From Oscillospiraceae bacterium (lineage in GTDB: Bacteria > Bacillota > Clostridia > Oscillospirales > UBA929), in assembly GCA_009782385.1 (NCBI GenBank), contig WRJE01000001.1, positions 1 through 64,000 on the forward strand: a stretch of 64,000 nucleotides of DNA, in the 5' to 3' direction. The stretch's first letter is position 1; every line of letters begins with the position of its first letter. The translations under genes and the position numbers were made by a program. Under the pieces are notes generated by a model. It searched no databases and was not told the origin of the DNA. It was given only the letters and a program-made list of their open reading frames with translations. Of the stretch, positions 24,986 to 33,497 are shown in pieces.

Positions 24986-25058
24986 TGGGACGCGCGGGGG
25001 CGCGTCCCGTTGATAATAAACGTCATATTTTATGCGGACGACCAAAGGTCGCCCCTAC
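24986..25058. repeat. Two family-1 repeats after the pseudouridine synthase
   Basis: At 24986-25011 GGGACGCGC pairs with GCGCGTCCC, the same stem as at 21801. At 25034-25058 GCGGACGACC pairs with GGTCGCCCC and ends CCCTAC. Both face the direction opposite to those in the minus-strand intergenic regions. Confidence 0.75.
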
Positions 25059-25062
25059 GATA

Positions 25063-25098
25063 AAAAATGGCGGATTGCCATCCGCCATTTTATTTTTA
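25063..25098. terminator. Bidirectional hairpin terminator between convergent genes
   Basis: AAAATGGCGGAT pairs with ATCCGCCATTTT around a TGC loop, flanked by A-run and T-run on either side, so it can end both the plus-strand helicase/synthase transcript and the minus-strand NlpC/P60 transcript. Its core is the exact reverse complement of the family-1 hairpin core at 26566-26583. Confidence 0.8.
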
Positions 25099-25104
25099 CC
25101 TATT

Positions 25105-26121
25105 TTACAATATTCTTCTCGCACCTACAAAGTACCTTGTGTAATAATTCTCCGACATTGAGGTTATAATTACCCCGCCCCTTCTCGATGATGCGTGTAT
25201 AAATTTATCGTCTCCGATAAATATACCCACATGACTGGCTGCGGCTTTGTTAATGCTCGGGTCGCGGAACAGAACCAAATCTCCGACTTGCAACTCCGCT
25301 TTTGAGATAGTCACGCCGTTGTTCAACTGCCCCGCCGAACTGCGGTTGAGCGAGTATCCGAAATTTTTGTATACATAGGTCGTAAATCCGGAGCAATCAA
25401 ACGTATTCGGCCCGGAAGTGCCGTATTTATACTTTTTGCCGAGATAACTTTTCGCAAAATTAACTATTTCAGTCTGTATGTCCGTCAACGCGCCCGTTGG
25501 CACCGCGACATCTTCGATATAAATATTCGCTTCGCCGTCATCGGCATAGTCGCCGTCACCGTCCATAAGCTCGGGTTCAACGTCATCGTCAATCATATCA
25601 ACTTGAACAGGCTGTTCCATAACACGGGCGGGTCTTTCAACATTGAGATAATCGGCGTGGATATAGCCCACAGTCCCGTCACGGCTGACCTTAAACCAAC
25701 CCGCTGAAACACCGATTATGTTAACACGGTCACTCGTATTAAGTTTCGTCTGTATATTCGCGTTTAACGAGGGTTCACCGCGCACGTTAACGTTTGTGCC
25801 GTTAATGACACCGTCACCGATATCCATATCGGCATCGCCGATGAGCTTAACATATTCCGCCGACACATAGCCGATTTGATAGTTATGTACGACCTTGTAC
25901 CATTCCCCGTTTTCAACGGAATCTAAAATGAGAATTGTCGCGCCGTTCGATATGCGTCCCATTTCCTTGCCGCTCAGTGACGGCGCGGCGCGGAAACGAA
26001 GAGAGCTTGCTTTAACCTGACCCATTTGTGCTTCGGCTGCCAATGAATTTGCTGAAATTGCAAATAAAACGATAAATAGCAGTGCCGATGCCGTTAACAG
26101 TTTCTTTAGCGAAGATAGCAT
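25105..26121 (-). CDS. Secreted SH3b-NlpC/P60 cell-wall peptidase
   Basis: 338 residues from ATG 26121 with TTTTTGGAGGAATCT upstream (an upstream TTG at 26133 overlaps the ribosome-binding site). A signal peptide occupies about 1-28 (LLTASALLFIVLFAISANSLAA). Two bacterial SH3 domains lie at about 33-95 and 105-170, each with a VNVRGEPSL / LRFRAAPSL phrase, and an acidic linker leads to the NlpC/P60 domain at about 215-338. The catalytic Cys is in NTFDCSGFTTYV, the His in ASHVGIFIGDD and the third polar residue in FIHASS. Such enzymes cut the gamma-D-Glu-diamino acid bond in peptidoglycan stems. Confidence 0.9.
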   Translation of the reverse strand: MLSSLKKLLTASALLFIVLFAISANSLAAEAQMGQVKASSLRFRAAPSLSGKEMGRISNGATILILDSVENGEWYKVVHNYQIGYVSAEYVKLIGDADMDIGDGVINGTNVNVRGEPSLNANIQTKLNTSDRVNIIGVSAGWFKVSRDGTVGYIHADYLNVERPARVMEQPVQVDMIDDDVEPELMDGDGDYADDGEANIYIEDVAVPTGALTDIQTEIVNFAKSYLGKKYKYGTSGPNTFDCSGFTTYVYKNFGYSLNRSSAGQLNNGVTISKAELQVGDLVLFRDPSINKAAASHVGIFIGDDKFIHASSRRGGVIITSMSENYYTRYFVGARRIL

Positions 26122-26146
26122 AGATTCCTCCAAAAATTCTTGCTTT

Positions 26147-26464
26147 CTAGGACGCGAGAGCGCGTTCTAACCAAACCGTCGCCAAATCCATGGCGGCGTA
26201 AAGCCCGTCTTTTGTGCTGTTTTTAATAACCCTATCCCTAGCCTTTACATCCGGCGAGGTGTACTGAAGCTGAACCGATACGCGTGTCGCCACATCGAGT
26301 TCGCCCTCGGTCTGCTTGTCGGGTGTCTGTTTCGTCTCCAAAACTTGGAGCATGATGATATACCTATCCGCCATGCTGCCATAGTAGATTATGTTCTCAT
26401 AACGCATGAGCGGCTTGCCTTTGTACATCATGCCCTCACCCGGTTTCATCTTTGTCACGGACAA
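26147..26464 (-). CDS. Hypothetical soluble protein
   Basis: 105 residues from a TTG at 26464, chosen because GAGGTGG lies 5 bases upstream and a consensus promoter sits just before it; a longer frame would begin inside the promoter. Segments KGKPLMRYENIIYYGSMADRYIIMLQVL and DVATRVSVQLQYTSPDVKARDR suggest alternating strands, followed by an amphipathic helix DGLYAAMDLATVWLERAL. No TM segment or known motif. Its stop lies 25 bases before the NlpC/P60 start, so the two genes may be co-transcribed. Confidence 0.6.
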   Translation of the reverse strand: MSVTKMKPGEGMMYKGKPLMRYENIIYYGSMADRYIIMLQVLETKQTPDKQTEGELDVATRVSVQLQYTSPDVKARDRVIKNSTKDGLYAAMDLATVWLERALAS

Positions 26465-26495
26465 CTGTTCCACCTCGTTTTCGATTTGTAACCAA

Positions 26496-26524
26496 ATTGT
26501 AACATACATACAATTATTTGTCAA
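26496..26524 (-). promoter_or_regulatory. Promoter of the hypothetical gene and NlpC/P60 gene
   Basis: Minus strand: TTGACA (26524-26519), 17-base spacer, TACAAT (26501-26496), about 32 bases before the TTG start at 26464. Confidence 0.75.
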
Positions 26525-26561
26525 CTAGATTTTGACAAATTTTTTTCGGAAAATTTTTCCT

Positions 26562-26624
26562 GTTGGGGCGGATGGCAATCCGCCCGTTGTTTTTGGACGG
26601 CGCGCCGGGGTCGTTGCGCCCTAC
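26562..26624. repeat. Family-1 repeats, divergent dimer downstream of rsgA
   Basis: At 26562-26589 a variant end GTTGGG precedes the stem GGGCGGAT/ATCCGCCC. At 26595-26624 GGACGGCGCGCC is followed by GCGCCCTAC. The second unit belongs to the GGCGC-stem subtype also seen inside the Pro-rich gene at 41569-41663. The pair lies 8 bases after the rsgA stop. Confidence 0.75.
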
Positions 26625-26631
26625 AATGGGG

Positions 26632-27474
26632 TTACGATGAACCGCACAATTTTTTATAACTATCATATCTGCTTTGATATATGCCGCCGTCTCTGACGGC
26701 GTTTATAACGCCGCAGTCCGCACCCTCTCCGATATGAGCGCAGTCGCTGAACCTGCACGAATAACCCTCAAATTCGGGGAACATATCCTTAATATCCCGC
26801 TTGTCTCCCAAGTCTAAATCGTCAAACGCGGAGAAACCGGGCGTGTCGGCAAGCCATGTATCCTCTCCCATCTTGAACAGCTCCACGTGGCGTGTGGTAT
26901 GTCTACCGCGCCCGAGCCGCTCGCTGACCTCCCCTATCGGCATATTCGCTTCCGGAAGCAGAATGTTTAATATACTGGACTTCCCTACCCCCGAATGCCC
27001 CGAAAAAGCCAATATTTTACCCCTAATTGCTTCCCGCAGTTCGTCAATCCCCTCTTTAGCCGGAACGGCGGTGCGGACAACGGTGTACCCAATGCTCGCG
27101 TACATCTCCGCTATACCGGAGGTATCGCCGATGTCGCTCTTGTTCAAACAAAGAATGGGCGTGACCCCTTTTTGCAGAGCCAAGCCCAATATCTTGTCAA
27201 TCCACAGCGTTCCGCTGACAGGCGGCGCGATACTGGCAACCATAACCAGCGCGTCCAAGTTAGCGACCGGGGGGCGCGTAAAAACATTCTTGCGCGGCAG
27301 AATCTCCTCAAGCCGCCCCTCGCCGTTTTTTACGGTTATTCTTACCCTATCGCCCGGTAACGGGGCGATTCCGTCCAAACGGAAGCGTCCCCGCGCCTTG
27401 CAGGTGACCGTCTCGTCTCCGTGGGCGACATAATAGAATCCGCCGATACCGCGCGTTATAATCCCCTCTGTCAT
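26632..27474 (-). CDS. rsgA: Ribosome small-subunit-dependent GTPase RsgA
   Basis: 280 residues. An N-terminal OB domain (about 1-65) precedes the circularly permuted GTPase: G4 NKSD first, then G1 GHSGVGKSSILN (about 158-169), G2 region GRGRHTTRHVE, and G3 DTPGF. The C-terminal zinc knuckle is visible as YSCRFSDCAHIGEGADC. RsgA helps late maturation of the 30S subunit. ATG 27474 directly follows the prkC stop, ending the long minus-strand operon. The prkC-rsgA order is conserved in Firmicutes. Confidence 0.95.
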   Translation of the reverse strand: MTEGIITRGIGGFYYVAHGDETVTCKARGRFRLDGIAPLPGDRVRITVKNGEGRLEEILPRKNVFTRPPVANLDALVMVASIAPPVSGTLWIDKILGLALQKGVTPILCLNKSDIGDTSGIAEMYASIGYTVVRTAVPAKEGIDELREAIRGKILAFSGHSGVGKSSILNILLPEANMPIGEVSERLGRGRHTTRHVELFKMGEDTWLADTPGFSAFDDLDLGDKRDIKDMFPEFEGYSCRFSDCAHIGEGADCGVINAVRDGGIYQSRYDSYKKLCGSS

Positions 27475-29550
27475 CTATTGCAGCGAATGAGTATCGACAA
27501 CGGTGTCGCCGAAGTAAACCTCTACCGAATCTCCCACGTTGCCTTTAATTTCATATGTTCTCTGTCCCACTGAGTTATTCACCTCAGACGAATGTATGAT
27601 GATACCGTTTTTGCGTATCCTCAGCTGCGTTGAGCCGGACTCACTCGGGAATGTCACGGTTATCTCGTTCGTGACTTCCTGTTGGGGCGGCGGCGTGGGC
27701 GTAACATCATCGGGCGGCGGCGTAATATCGTCCGGCGGCGGTGTTACATCATCGGGCGGCGGCGTAATTTCAGAGCCGATACTGACATGAACTTGGATTG
27801 TCGTCTTCGCTTCTATTTCATCGCCCGCGTCAACACTCTGCCATACAATCTCTCCGGCGGGGGCTTCGGAGTCGACATTCAATACCGATAAAATCAAGTC
27901 TTGGCGGTCGGCTTCGCGCTCGGCATCCTCAAACGTCATTCCAATAAACTCCGGAACAACTACAAGCGTTACTTTCGGCCCCATGCTGACATACAGTTTT
28001 ACTACCTGACCCTCATGCACATTTTCGCCCGCCGGCGGGTCTGTGCGTATAACATGGTCTTTTACAATGTCCTCATGGGTTTCCCATTCTATTTCCGGGT
28101 GGTAACTCAGATTATACTCCGCGCGGATAAGAAGATTCTGCGCTTGGCGGTACTCGTAGTTTACGACCGAAGGCATCGGGAACTCCCTCGCGCCCCTGCT
28201 GAGTGTCACCGTAACAACCGTGCCTTTCTTTACGGGTCTGTTTGCCTTGGGTTCTTGGTCGAGTATATATCCTTCCGTAAATTGATTGGAATATTCGGCA
28301 TCCGGGCCGGCAACTATGTTAATATGAACATATTCGGGGTACTGCTCTTTGTTATGCTCTTTATCATATAAGACTTCCGTATACACCCTTCCGATAAGGT
28401 TCGGTATGATAACCGTATCATCGTTGTTTCCGCCCGGCAAGCCGCCCTCCGGGCCGGTAAGGCTGCTCAAGAAGTTGATTACAAGATATGCCATGCCGAC
28501 AATAAACAGCAGAACAAACGCCAGACCCGTTGCCATAGTGAGCGATTTGTTACGGCGGCGTGCGCGGTCAACCTCTTCGTCCGCAGCGTTTGATACGCGC
28601 CTTTTTCTGACAGGCGCGTCTTCCGCCGCGTTTCTTTTTGGCGCGGGTGCTGTCGTCAGTTTTCTGGTCGGTTCGTCCTCATCGCGCATCATAAGCTCGG
28701 TTATATCATAATCAAAACTGATACTCGGATTTTTGCGGAACTCCTCAAGGTCGTGCAGCAACGCTTCCGCCGTTGGATAACGCTTTGATAAGCTCGCGGA
28801 CATCGCCTTCATCGTGATGGTTTCCAACGCCTCGGGTATACTGTGGTCAACCTCGCGCGGTGTCAGCGGTATGGAATTTATGTGCTGTATGGCGACCGAA
28901 ACGGGCGAATCGCCCTCATACGGCAGGCGCATAGTCAGCATTTCATACATAACAACGCCTAACGAGTAAATGTCGGAACGCGCGTCAATGTGCGAACCTC
29001 TCGCCTGTTCGGGTGAGATATAATGCACCGAACCGAACGCTTCCTGTGTCAGCGTGTTCTGCTTGTTCGAGAAGCGGGCTATGCCGAAGTCCGCGACTTT
29101 AACGCTTCCGTCGCGCAGAATCATTATATTATGCGGCTTAATGTCACGGTGTACAATGCCCCTGCTGTGCGCGTGACTGAGTGCTTTCGCGATTTGCGTT
29201 GAGAAATGAAGCACCTCGCGCCAGCTAAGTCTGCCCTTCTTGGACATATACTGCTTCAGCGTTATGCCGTCAATGAGCTCCATAACTATATACTCGATGT
29301 TACCCGAACGCGAAACATCGTAAACAGCGACTATATTGGGATGACTGAGCATGGCGACAGCTTGGCTTTCGGCGTGGAAACGGCGTTTGAAGTCCGCGTC
29401 CTGCGCGTAATCGTCCTTTAATATCTTTAGGGCGACAAGACGGTTCAAGCGGTGGCATTTCGCCTTGTACACAACCGCCATACCGCCAACGCCTATGACT
29501 TCCATTATTTCATACCGGTTATCCAGCATTTTTCCTAAGTATTTATCCAT
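27475..29550 (-). CDS. prkC: PASTA-domain serine/threonine kinase PrkC (Stk1 family)
   Basis: 691 residues. Kinase domain about 8-270 with VGGMAVVYKAK (Gly-rich loop), HRDIKPHNIM catalytic loop, DFGIARF and GSVHYISPEQARG activation segment. A basic juxtamembrane region leads to one TM (about 341-364), three extracellular PASTA domains (about 385-600), and a Pro/Asp repeat stalk of PPPDD units. A small C-terminal beta domain follows (about 625-691). PrkC senses muropeptides or lipid II and controls wall synthesis and spore germination. The cognate phosphatase lies 13 bases upstream. Confidence 0.95.
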   Translation of the reverse strand: MDKYLGKMLDNRYEIMEVIGVGGMAVVYKAKCHRLNRLVALKILKDDYAQDADFKRRFHAESQAVAMLSHPNIVAVYDVSRSGNIEYIVMELIDGITLKQYMSKKGRLSWREVLHFSTQIAKALSHAHSRGIVHRDIKPHNIMILRDGSVKVADFGIARFSNKQNTLTQEAFGSVHYISPEQARGSHIDARSDIYSLGVVMYEMLTMRLPYEGDSPVSVAIQHINSIPLTPREVDHSIPEALETITMKAMSASLSKRYPTAEALLHDLEEFRKNPSISFDYDITELMMRDEDEPTRKLTTAPAPKRNAAEDAPVRKRRVSNAADEEVDRARRRNKSLTMATGLAFVLLFIVGMAYLVINFLSSLTGPEGGLPGGNNDDTVIIPNLIGRVYTEVLYDKEHNKEQYPEYVHINIVAGPDAEYSNQFTEGYILDQEPKANRPVKKGTVVTVTLSRGAREFPMPSVVNYEYRQAQNLLIRAEYNLSYHPEIEWETHEDIVKDHVIRTDPPAGENVHEGQVVKLYVSMGPKVTLVVVPEFIGMTFEDAEREADRQDLILSVLNVDSEAPAGEIVWQSVDAGDEIEAKTTIQVHVSIGSEITPPPDDVTPPPDDITPPPDDVTPTPPPQQEVTNEITVTFPSESGSTQLRIRKNGIIIHSSEVNNSVGQRTYEIKGNVGDSVEVYFGDTVVDTHSLQ

Positions 29551-29562
29551 AGTACCTCCCGG

Positions 29563-30291
29563 TTAAACGGACAGCAGCGCAACGGTTATGTTATCGGGTC
29601 CGCCGCGTGTGTTGGAGAGCGTCACCAGTCTGTTGCAGCAACTCTCAACCGCTCCTCCGTGTATCACCTCGTAGAGTATCTCCTGATCGTCAACTATATT
29701 AGTCAGCCCGTCTGAGCAGAGCAACAGAAAATCGCCCGGCTTAGGCTCAATTTCGTATATATCACACGCGACATCCATCTCCGTGCCTAAAACGCGGGTT
29801 ATAAGATTCTTCTTGGGGTGGGCGCGGGCTTCCTCATCGGTCAGCGTGCCTTGATGCAGTAAATCCTCCACGACCGAGTGATCGCGCGTAACACGCCGTA
29901 TGCCGTCATCACTTATAATATACGCCCTGCTGTCGCCGATATTTGCCACATACGCGGCACGCGCGGTAATGACGGCGCATACAAGGGTCGTACCCATACC
30001 TTTATAGTCCATGTTGGTCTTTGATAAATCCCAAACGGTTCTGTTGGCGTGATATATCGCTAGCTCGAGAGCCTGTTTCAATGACCTTGCGCTCATGTTC
30101 GGCTTGATAACCGATTTAAGCTCGCTTGAGACAGTGTCCGTCGCGAGGCGGCTTGCTATGTTGCCCGCCTTAGCTCCGCCCATACCGTCGCACACAATCA
30201 AAACAGCGTATTCGGACTGTACATCCAAATAATGGCTGTCCTGATTCTGTTTTCTGACCCTGCCCTTGTCCGAATCGCCCCAAGCGTTCAT
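29563..30291 (-). CDS. prpC: PP2C-family Ser/Thr phosphatase PrpC (Stp1)
   Basis: 242 residues, the standard Stp/PrpC length. PP2C motifs: SDKGRVRKQNQDS at the N-terminus, CDGMGGAKAGNIAS (about 34-47), GTTLVCAVI, NIGDSRAYI, RDHSVVEDLL, LLCSDGLTNIV and DNITVALL. It reverses PrkC phosphorylation. It overlaps the rlmN stop by 4 bases and is followed by prkC, the canonical arrangement. Confidence 0.95.
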   Translation of the reverse strand: MNAWGDSDKGRVRKQNQDSHYLDVQSEYAVLIVCDGMGGAKAGNIASRLATDTVSSELKSVIKPNMSARSLKQALELAIYHANRTVWDLSKTNMDYKGMGTTLVCAVITARAAYVANIGDSRAYIISDDGIRRVTRDHSVVEDLLHQGTLTDEEARAHPKKNLITRVLGTEMDVACDIYEIEPKPGDFLLLCSDGLTNIVDDQEILYEVIHGGAVESCCNRLVTLSNTRGGPDNITVALLSV

Positions 30292-31292
30292 TGTTTCACA
30301 TCCTTCGACTGTTTAAGCTGACCGCACGCGGCATTAATTCCATGCCCCAGTTTGCGCCTTACAGTGACCGACAGCCCGCTCTTGCCCAGTATCTCAGTGA
30401 ATCTTTTTATGTTCCGTGACGGCTTAAAGGGTTTCCCCTTTACGGCGTTATACTCTATTATATTCACATGACCGCCTTTTAGTTTTTTTGTCAGCATTTC
30501 CGCCTGTTCCGCGCTGTCGTTAATGCCGTCAAGCATGATGTATTCATATGATACGCGCCGTGACGTAATCCTAAAGTATTCTTCCGCCGCTTTAATTACG
30601 GCGTTAACGCCGTACTTCTTGTTAATCGGCATTATCCGCGAACGGGTTTCGTCATCGGGCGCGTGAAGCGACACGGAGAGCGTCACGGGGATTTTACTTT
30701 TCGCCAACTCAATGATTTTATCGGGTATCCCGCACGTTGAAACGGATATGTGTCTCGCGCTCATGTTTCCAACGCCCGTAACATTATGAAGAAACTTGAT
30801 AGCTTCTCCTAAATTATCTAACGGCTCACCCATGCCCATCAGCACGGCTCTTGAAATTTCACAGCCGGACTCGCGCTTCAAGCCCATAAGCTGTCCCATC
30901 ATTTCACCCGAGGTCAGATTCCTGACAAGCCCGCTCTCCCCTGTCGCGCAGAACGCGCAGTTCATCCTGCATCCTATCTGGGTTGAGAGACACGCGCTGC
31001 CGCCGTATTTGTAGCGCATAAGCACGGATTCGGCAGTGTTATCATCGGCAAATTTCCATAAAACCTTAACCGTACCGTCTTTTGACGTTTGAACCTTCAA
31101 CGGTTCGGGAAGTTTAACAGACGCGATTTCAGTCAATTTCTCCCGCATGGGTTTAGGAAGTGCGCTCATTTCGGAAAAATCCGCGTCTCCCGCGTACATA
31201 CGCTCACAAATCTGTTTCGCGCGGTACTCCGGCCACCCCTGCTCTTTGACGAACGCCTTGATTTCGTCAAAAGTCATGTCCCAAAAATTCAT
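30288..31292 (-). CDS. rlmN: 23S rRNA/tRNA adenine-C2 methyltransferase RlmN
   Basis: 334 residues. Radical-SAM cluster motif CRMNCAFC (about 109-116) preceded by STQIG, the GxGEP-type motif GMGEPLDN, and the C-terminal catalytic Cys in AACGQL (about 325). The N-terminal accessory domain is normal (FVKEQGWPEYRAKQI). It methylates A2503 of 23S rRNA and A37 of some tRNAs. It overlaps rsmB and prpC by 4 bases each. Confidence 0.95.
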   Translation of the reverse strand: MNFWDMTFDEIKAFVKEQGWPEYRAKQICERMYAGDADFSEMSALPKPMREKLTEIASVKLPEPLKVQTSKDGTVKVLWKFADDNTAESVLMRYKYGGSACLSTQIGCRMNCAFCATGESGLVRNLTSGEMMGQLMGLKRESGCEISRAVLMGMGEPLDNLGEAIKFLHNVTGVGNMSARHISVSTCGIPDKIIELAKSKIPVTLSVSLHAPDDETRSRIMPINKKYGVNAVIKAAEEYFRITSRRVSYEYIMLDGINDSAEQAEMLTKKLKGGHVNIIEYNAVKGKPFKPSRNIKRFTEILGKSGLSVTVRRKLGHGINAACGQLKQSKDVKQ

Positions 31293-32617
31293 TTTATCTT
31301 CCTCAGCTTCGCGTAGAAGAACCCGTCAATATCATGTTCCGCGAACGGTGTGAGGAAAAAACCTTCCGGAGCTGAACCATACGGCGTTTCAAACGGCTCA
31401 AGCTCAAAATCCGTATGAACTTTCAGAAAATCACGCACGACATCTTGATTCTCGCGGCTAAGTACCGTACAAGTCACATAGACCATTCTCCCGCCCGGTG
31501 ACACATAACGCGAAAGGTTGTTAATGATACTCCTCTGAATCTCAGCCAACGGCTCTCCGAAGCTCGGCTCTTTGAATCGTATGTCCGGCTTCTTGCGGAT
31601 TATTCCCAAGCACGAGCAGGGTACATCCGCCAAAACCAAGTCGAATACCCCGTCAAACACGGGATTATGTTCTCTCGCGTCAACCACGTTACATTGTACA
31701 CCATCCATACCGTGTTTGGCAAGTGTTTCTTTCAATTCCATTACTTTATACGGATATTTATCACAGCAAACAAGCTCTATCCCGCCGCCGGAAGCGTGAT
31801 AGAGCATGACGCTTTTGCCGCCGGGGGCGGCGCAAGCGTCAAGAACACGCTCGCCTTTTTGGGGCGCGGCTATTTCAACGGCAAGCCGCGCGGCATTGTC
31901 CGCGACAATAAACGCGCCGTTTTTATATCCGGGCAAATCGGCGATGTTGCCCTTGTATGTGAACTGTTCCCATTGGACGGGCGGCCAATGACCGCCCCTA
32001 CAATCCGTTATCTGTTCACTGCGGTCGGACGGCCAAAGGCCGCCCCTACAGGCACCCGCTTCAATCAATTTTTCTCTGTATTCCGGTTTGAGCAGCTGCA
32101 AGTACGCCGGGGGCGCGGTGTTGTTGAACTTCATCAGTTCTACGGCGCGTTCGGGGAACTCCTCCGTATAGAGCTTTACAAGCCAGTCAGGATGCGAATA
32201 CTCAACACCCGGGTCATCGAATACCGGCGCGTTCTCCCACTTCGCCGCGTTTCTCAAAACGGCGTTAATAAACGACTGCGCCCCTTTGTTTACTTTCAGA
32301 TACTTACCCAGTTCAACGCTCTGGTCTGCCGCCGCAGATTTGGGAATCTTATCTAAGAAAAGCATTTGATACACCCCAAGGCGCAGTACGTCGCGAACCT
32401 GCGGCTGTACCTTGCGTTTCTCGCATATCAAATCTATACAGGCATCGAGCTTGCGGTAATTCTGTATCACACCGTAAACAAGCTGTGCCGCCAACGCTTT
32501 ATCGCGCGGCGGCAACCCGGCGGCACGCCTGTTAAGCGGCTTATCCGCGCCCGTTTGCGGACGGGTGCGGAAATCCATCAGGGCAAGCAGGGCGGCGCGT
32601 CTCGCGTTATTGTTCAC
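31289..32617 (-). CDS. rsmB: 16S rRNA m5C967 methyltransferase RsmB, carrying an in-frame repeat insertion
   Basis: 442 residues. N-terminal NusB-like domain (about 1-130, ARRAALLALMDF) and C-terminal SAM methyltransferase: CAAPGGKSVML (about 262-272), DVPCSCLGIIRKKPDIRF, and the catalytic Cys in VTCTVLSRENQDV. Between the linker (KPEYREKLIEAGA) and the conserved phrase IADLPGYKNGAFIVAD there is an insert of about 30 residues rich in Gly, Trp and Cys. It is encoded by two family-1 repeats and a short family-2-like piece (31975-32049). The frame is kept and all catalytic motifs remain, so the protein may still work. Confidence 0.93.
   Translation of the reverse strand: MNNNARRAALLALMDFRTRPQTGADKPLNRRAAGLPPRDKALAAQLVYGVIQNYRKLDACIDLICEKRKVQPQVRDVLRLGVYQMLFLDKIPKSAAADQSVELGKYLKVNKGAQSFINAVLRNAAKWENAPVFDDPGVEYSHPDWLVKLYTEEFPERAVELMKFNNTAPPAYLQLLKPEYREKLIEAGACRGGLWPSDRSEQITDCRGGHWPPVQWEQFTYKGNIADLPGYKNGAFIVADNAARLAVEIAAPQKGERVLDACAAPGGKSVMLYHASGGGIELVCCDKYPYKVMELKETLAKHGMDGVQCNVVDAREHNPVFDGVFDLVLADVPCSCLGIIRKKPDIRFKEPSFGEPLAEIQRSIINNLSRYVSPGGRMVYVTCTVLSRENQDVVRDFLKVHTDFELEPFETPYGSAPEGFFLTPFAEHDIDGFFYAKLRKIK
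31975..32049. repeat. Family-1/family-2/family-1 composite repeat inside rsmB
   Basis: Unit 1 (31975-32001): GGGCGGCCA/TGACCGCCC-type stem ending CCCTAC. Middle (32002-32023): contains the word GTTATCTGTT of family 2. Unit 2 (32024-32049): GGACGGCC/GGCCGCCC stem ending CCCTAC. The 75 bases equal 25 codons exactly, so the frame is preserved. Confidence 0.85.
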
Positions 32618-33321
32618 CGTCTGCCTCTTCTGCCGCTGTAAATAATGAGCAAACGGAAAAGCTGCATTAGCGATACCGCCAACGCGGCGACATACGTCAG
32701 CGCGGCGGCGGACAGCACTTTTTTCGTCTTTGCCAGTTCGTCTTCGTCTAGTATGCGCGTTGTTCCAAGCGTCTCCAACGCCCGCGCTGAGGCGTTGAAC
32801 TCAACGGGAAGTGTAATAAGCTGAAAAACCGCCGCCAGACCGAAAAGTATTATCCCAATCAGAAACAGCATCTGCCCCAGTTCACTTGCGAAAAACATCC
32901 CTATCAAAATAAGCGGCATACTGAGCGATGAACCGATTTTTGTAACGGGTATAATCGCCTGCCGTACCTTAATCGGGCCGTAACCCTGCGCGTGCTGTAC
33001 GGCGTGTCCCGCTTCGTGAGCTGCTATTCCCACGGCGGCCACCGAAGTGCTGTCGTGAACGTTTTGAGACAGTCTAATAACATTTGTTCTCGGGTCATAA
33101 TGGTCGGTCAAATTTCCCGCAACGCCCTCTATCTTCACGTCATAGACACCGTGCGCCCTGAGAATCTCCTCCGCCGCCTTCGCCCCGGTCATTCTCCTGT
33201 AAGTTCTTATATCCGAGTATTTGCGGAAACGGCTCTGCACCATTTGCTGTGCCGCAAAGGCGAAAATAATAGCCGGAAGCACCAACAGCAAATAATACGA
33301 ATCAAAATAGTAAAACGGCAT
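32614..33321 (-). CDS. YugP-like membrane zinc metallopeptidase
   Basis: 235 residues. An N-terminal TM (about 5-25), the zinc motif HEAGHAVQH (about 102-110) with preceding SVAAVGIAA helix, and two or three more hydrophobic segments (about 125-165 and 205-228). A conserved NVIRLSQNVHDS phrase precedes the active site, as in the YugP/DUF2269-like zinc metallopeptidases common in Firmicutes. Substrate unknown; membrane-protein quality control is a guess. It overlaps rsmB by 4 bases and begins 2 bases after the small membrane protein stop. Confidence 0.85.
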   Translation of the reverse strand: MPFYYFDSYYLLLVLPAIIFAFAAQQMVQSRFRKYSDIRTYRRMTGAKAAEEILRAHGVYDVKIEGVAGNLTDHYDPRTNVIRLSQNVHDSTSVAAVGIAAHEAGHAVQHAQGYGPIKVRQAIIPVTKIGSSLSMPLILIGMFFASELGQMLFLIGIILFGLAAVFQLITLPVEFNASARALETLGTTRILDEDELAKTKKVLSAAALTYVAALAVSLMQLFRLLIIYSGRRGRR

Positions 33322-33323
33322 CG

Positions 33324-33497
33324 TTACTCCTCCTTCTTATCCTCTTTTGCTTCTTCCATATCAATTACATTGTCTTTGATTATTACTACTTTTCTGTTCT
33401 TGTCCATCAACTCTTTAACAATCATGTAAACCGTTCGCAGAATATAGGCGATTAACGCGCCGATAATGATAATCAAGAAAAGCCGAACAATAATCAT
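33324..33497 (-). CDS. Small single-pass membrane protein (57 residues)
   Basis: Minus-strand frame from ATG 33497 to TAA 33324. It has one N-terminal TM helix (VRLFLIIIIGALIAYIL, about 4-20) followed by a charged cytoplasmic tail (ELMDKNRKVVII... EEAKEDKKEE). The ribosome-binding site GGGAGGTG lies inside the end of fmt, and the start overlaps the fmt stop by 4 bases (ATGA). Its own tail codons contain the AAGGAGGAG that serves the next gene. Position between fmt and the YugP-like peptidase with overlaps on both sides argues for a real gene. Function unknown. Confidence 0.75.
   Translation of the reverse strand: MIIVRLFLIIIIGALIAYILRTVYMIVKELMDKNRKVVIIKDNVIDMEEAKEDKKEE

Noticed and set aside
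24970-25161. Plus-strand open frame after the pseudouridine synthase
   Set aside because: It consists of repeat and terminator sequence and has no ribosome-binding site.
27539-27891. Gly/Arg-rich plus-strand frames opposite the PrkC Pro/Asp stalk
   Set aside because: They only mirror the repetitive PPPDD codons of prkC.
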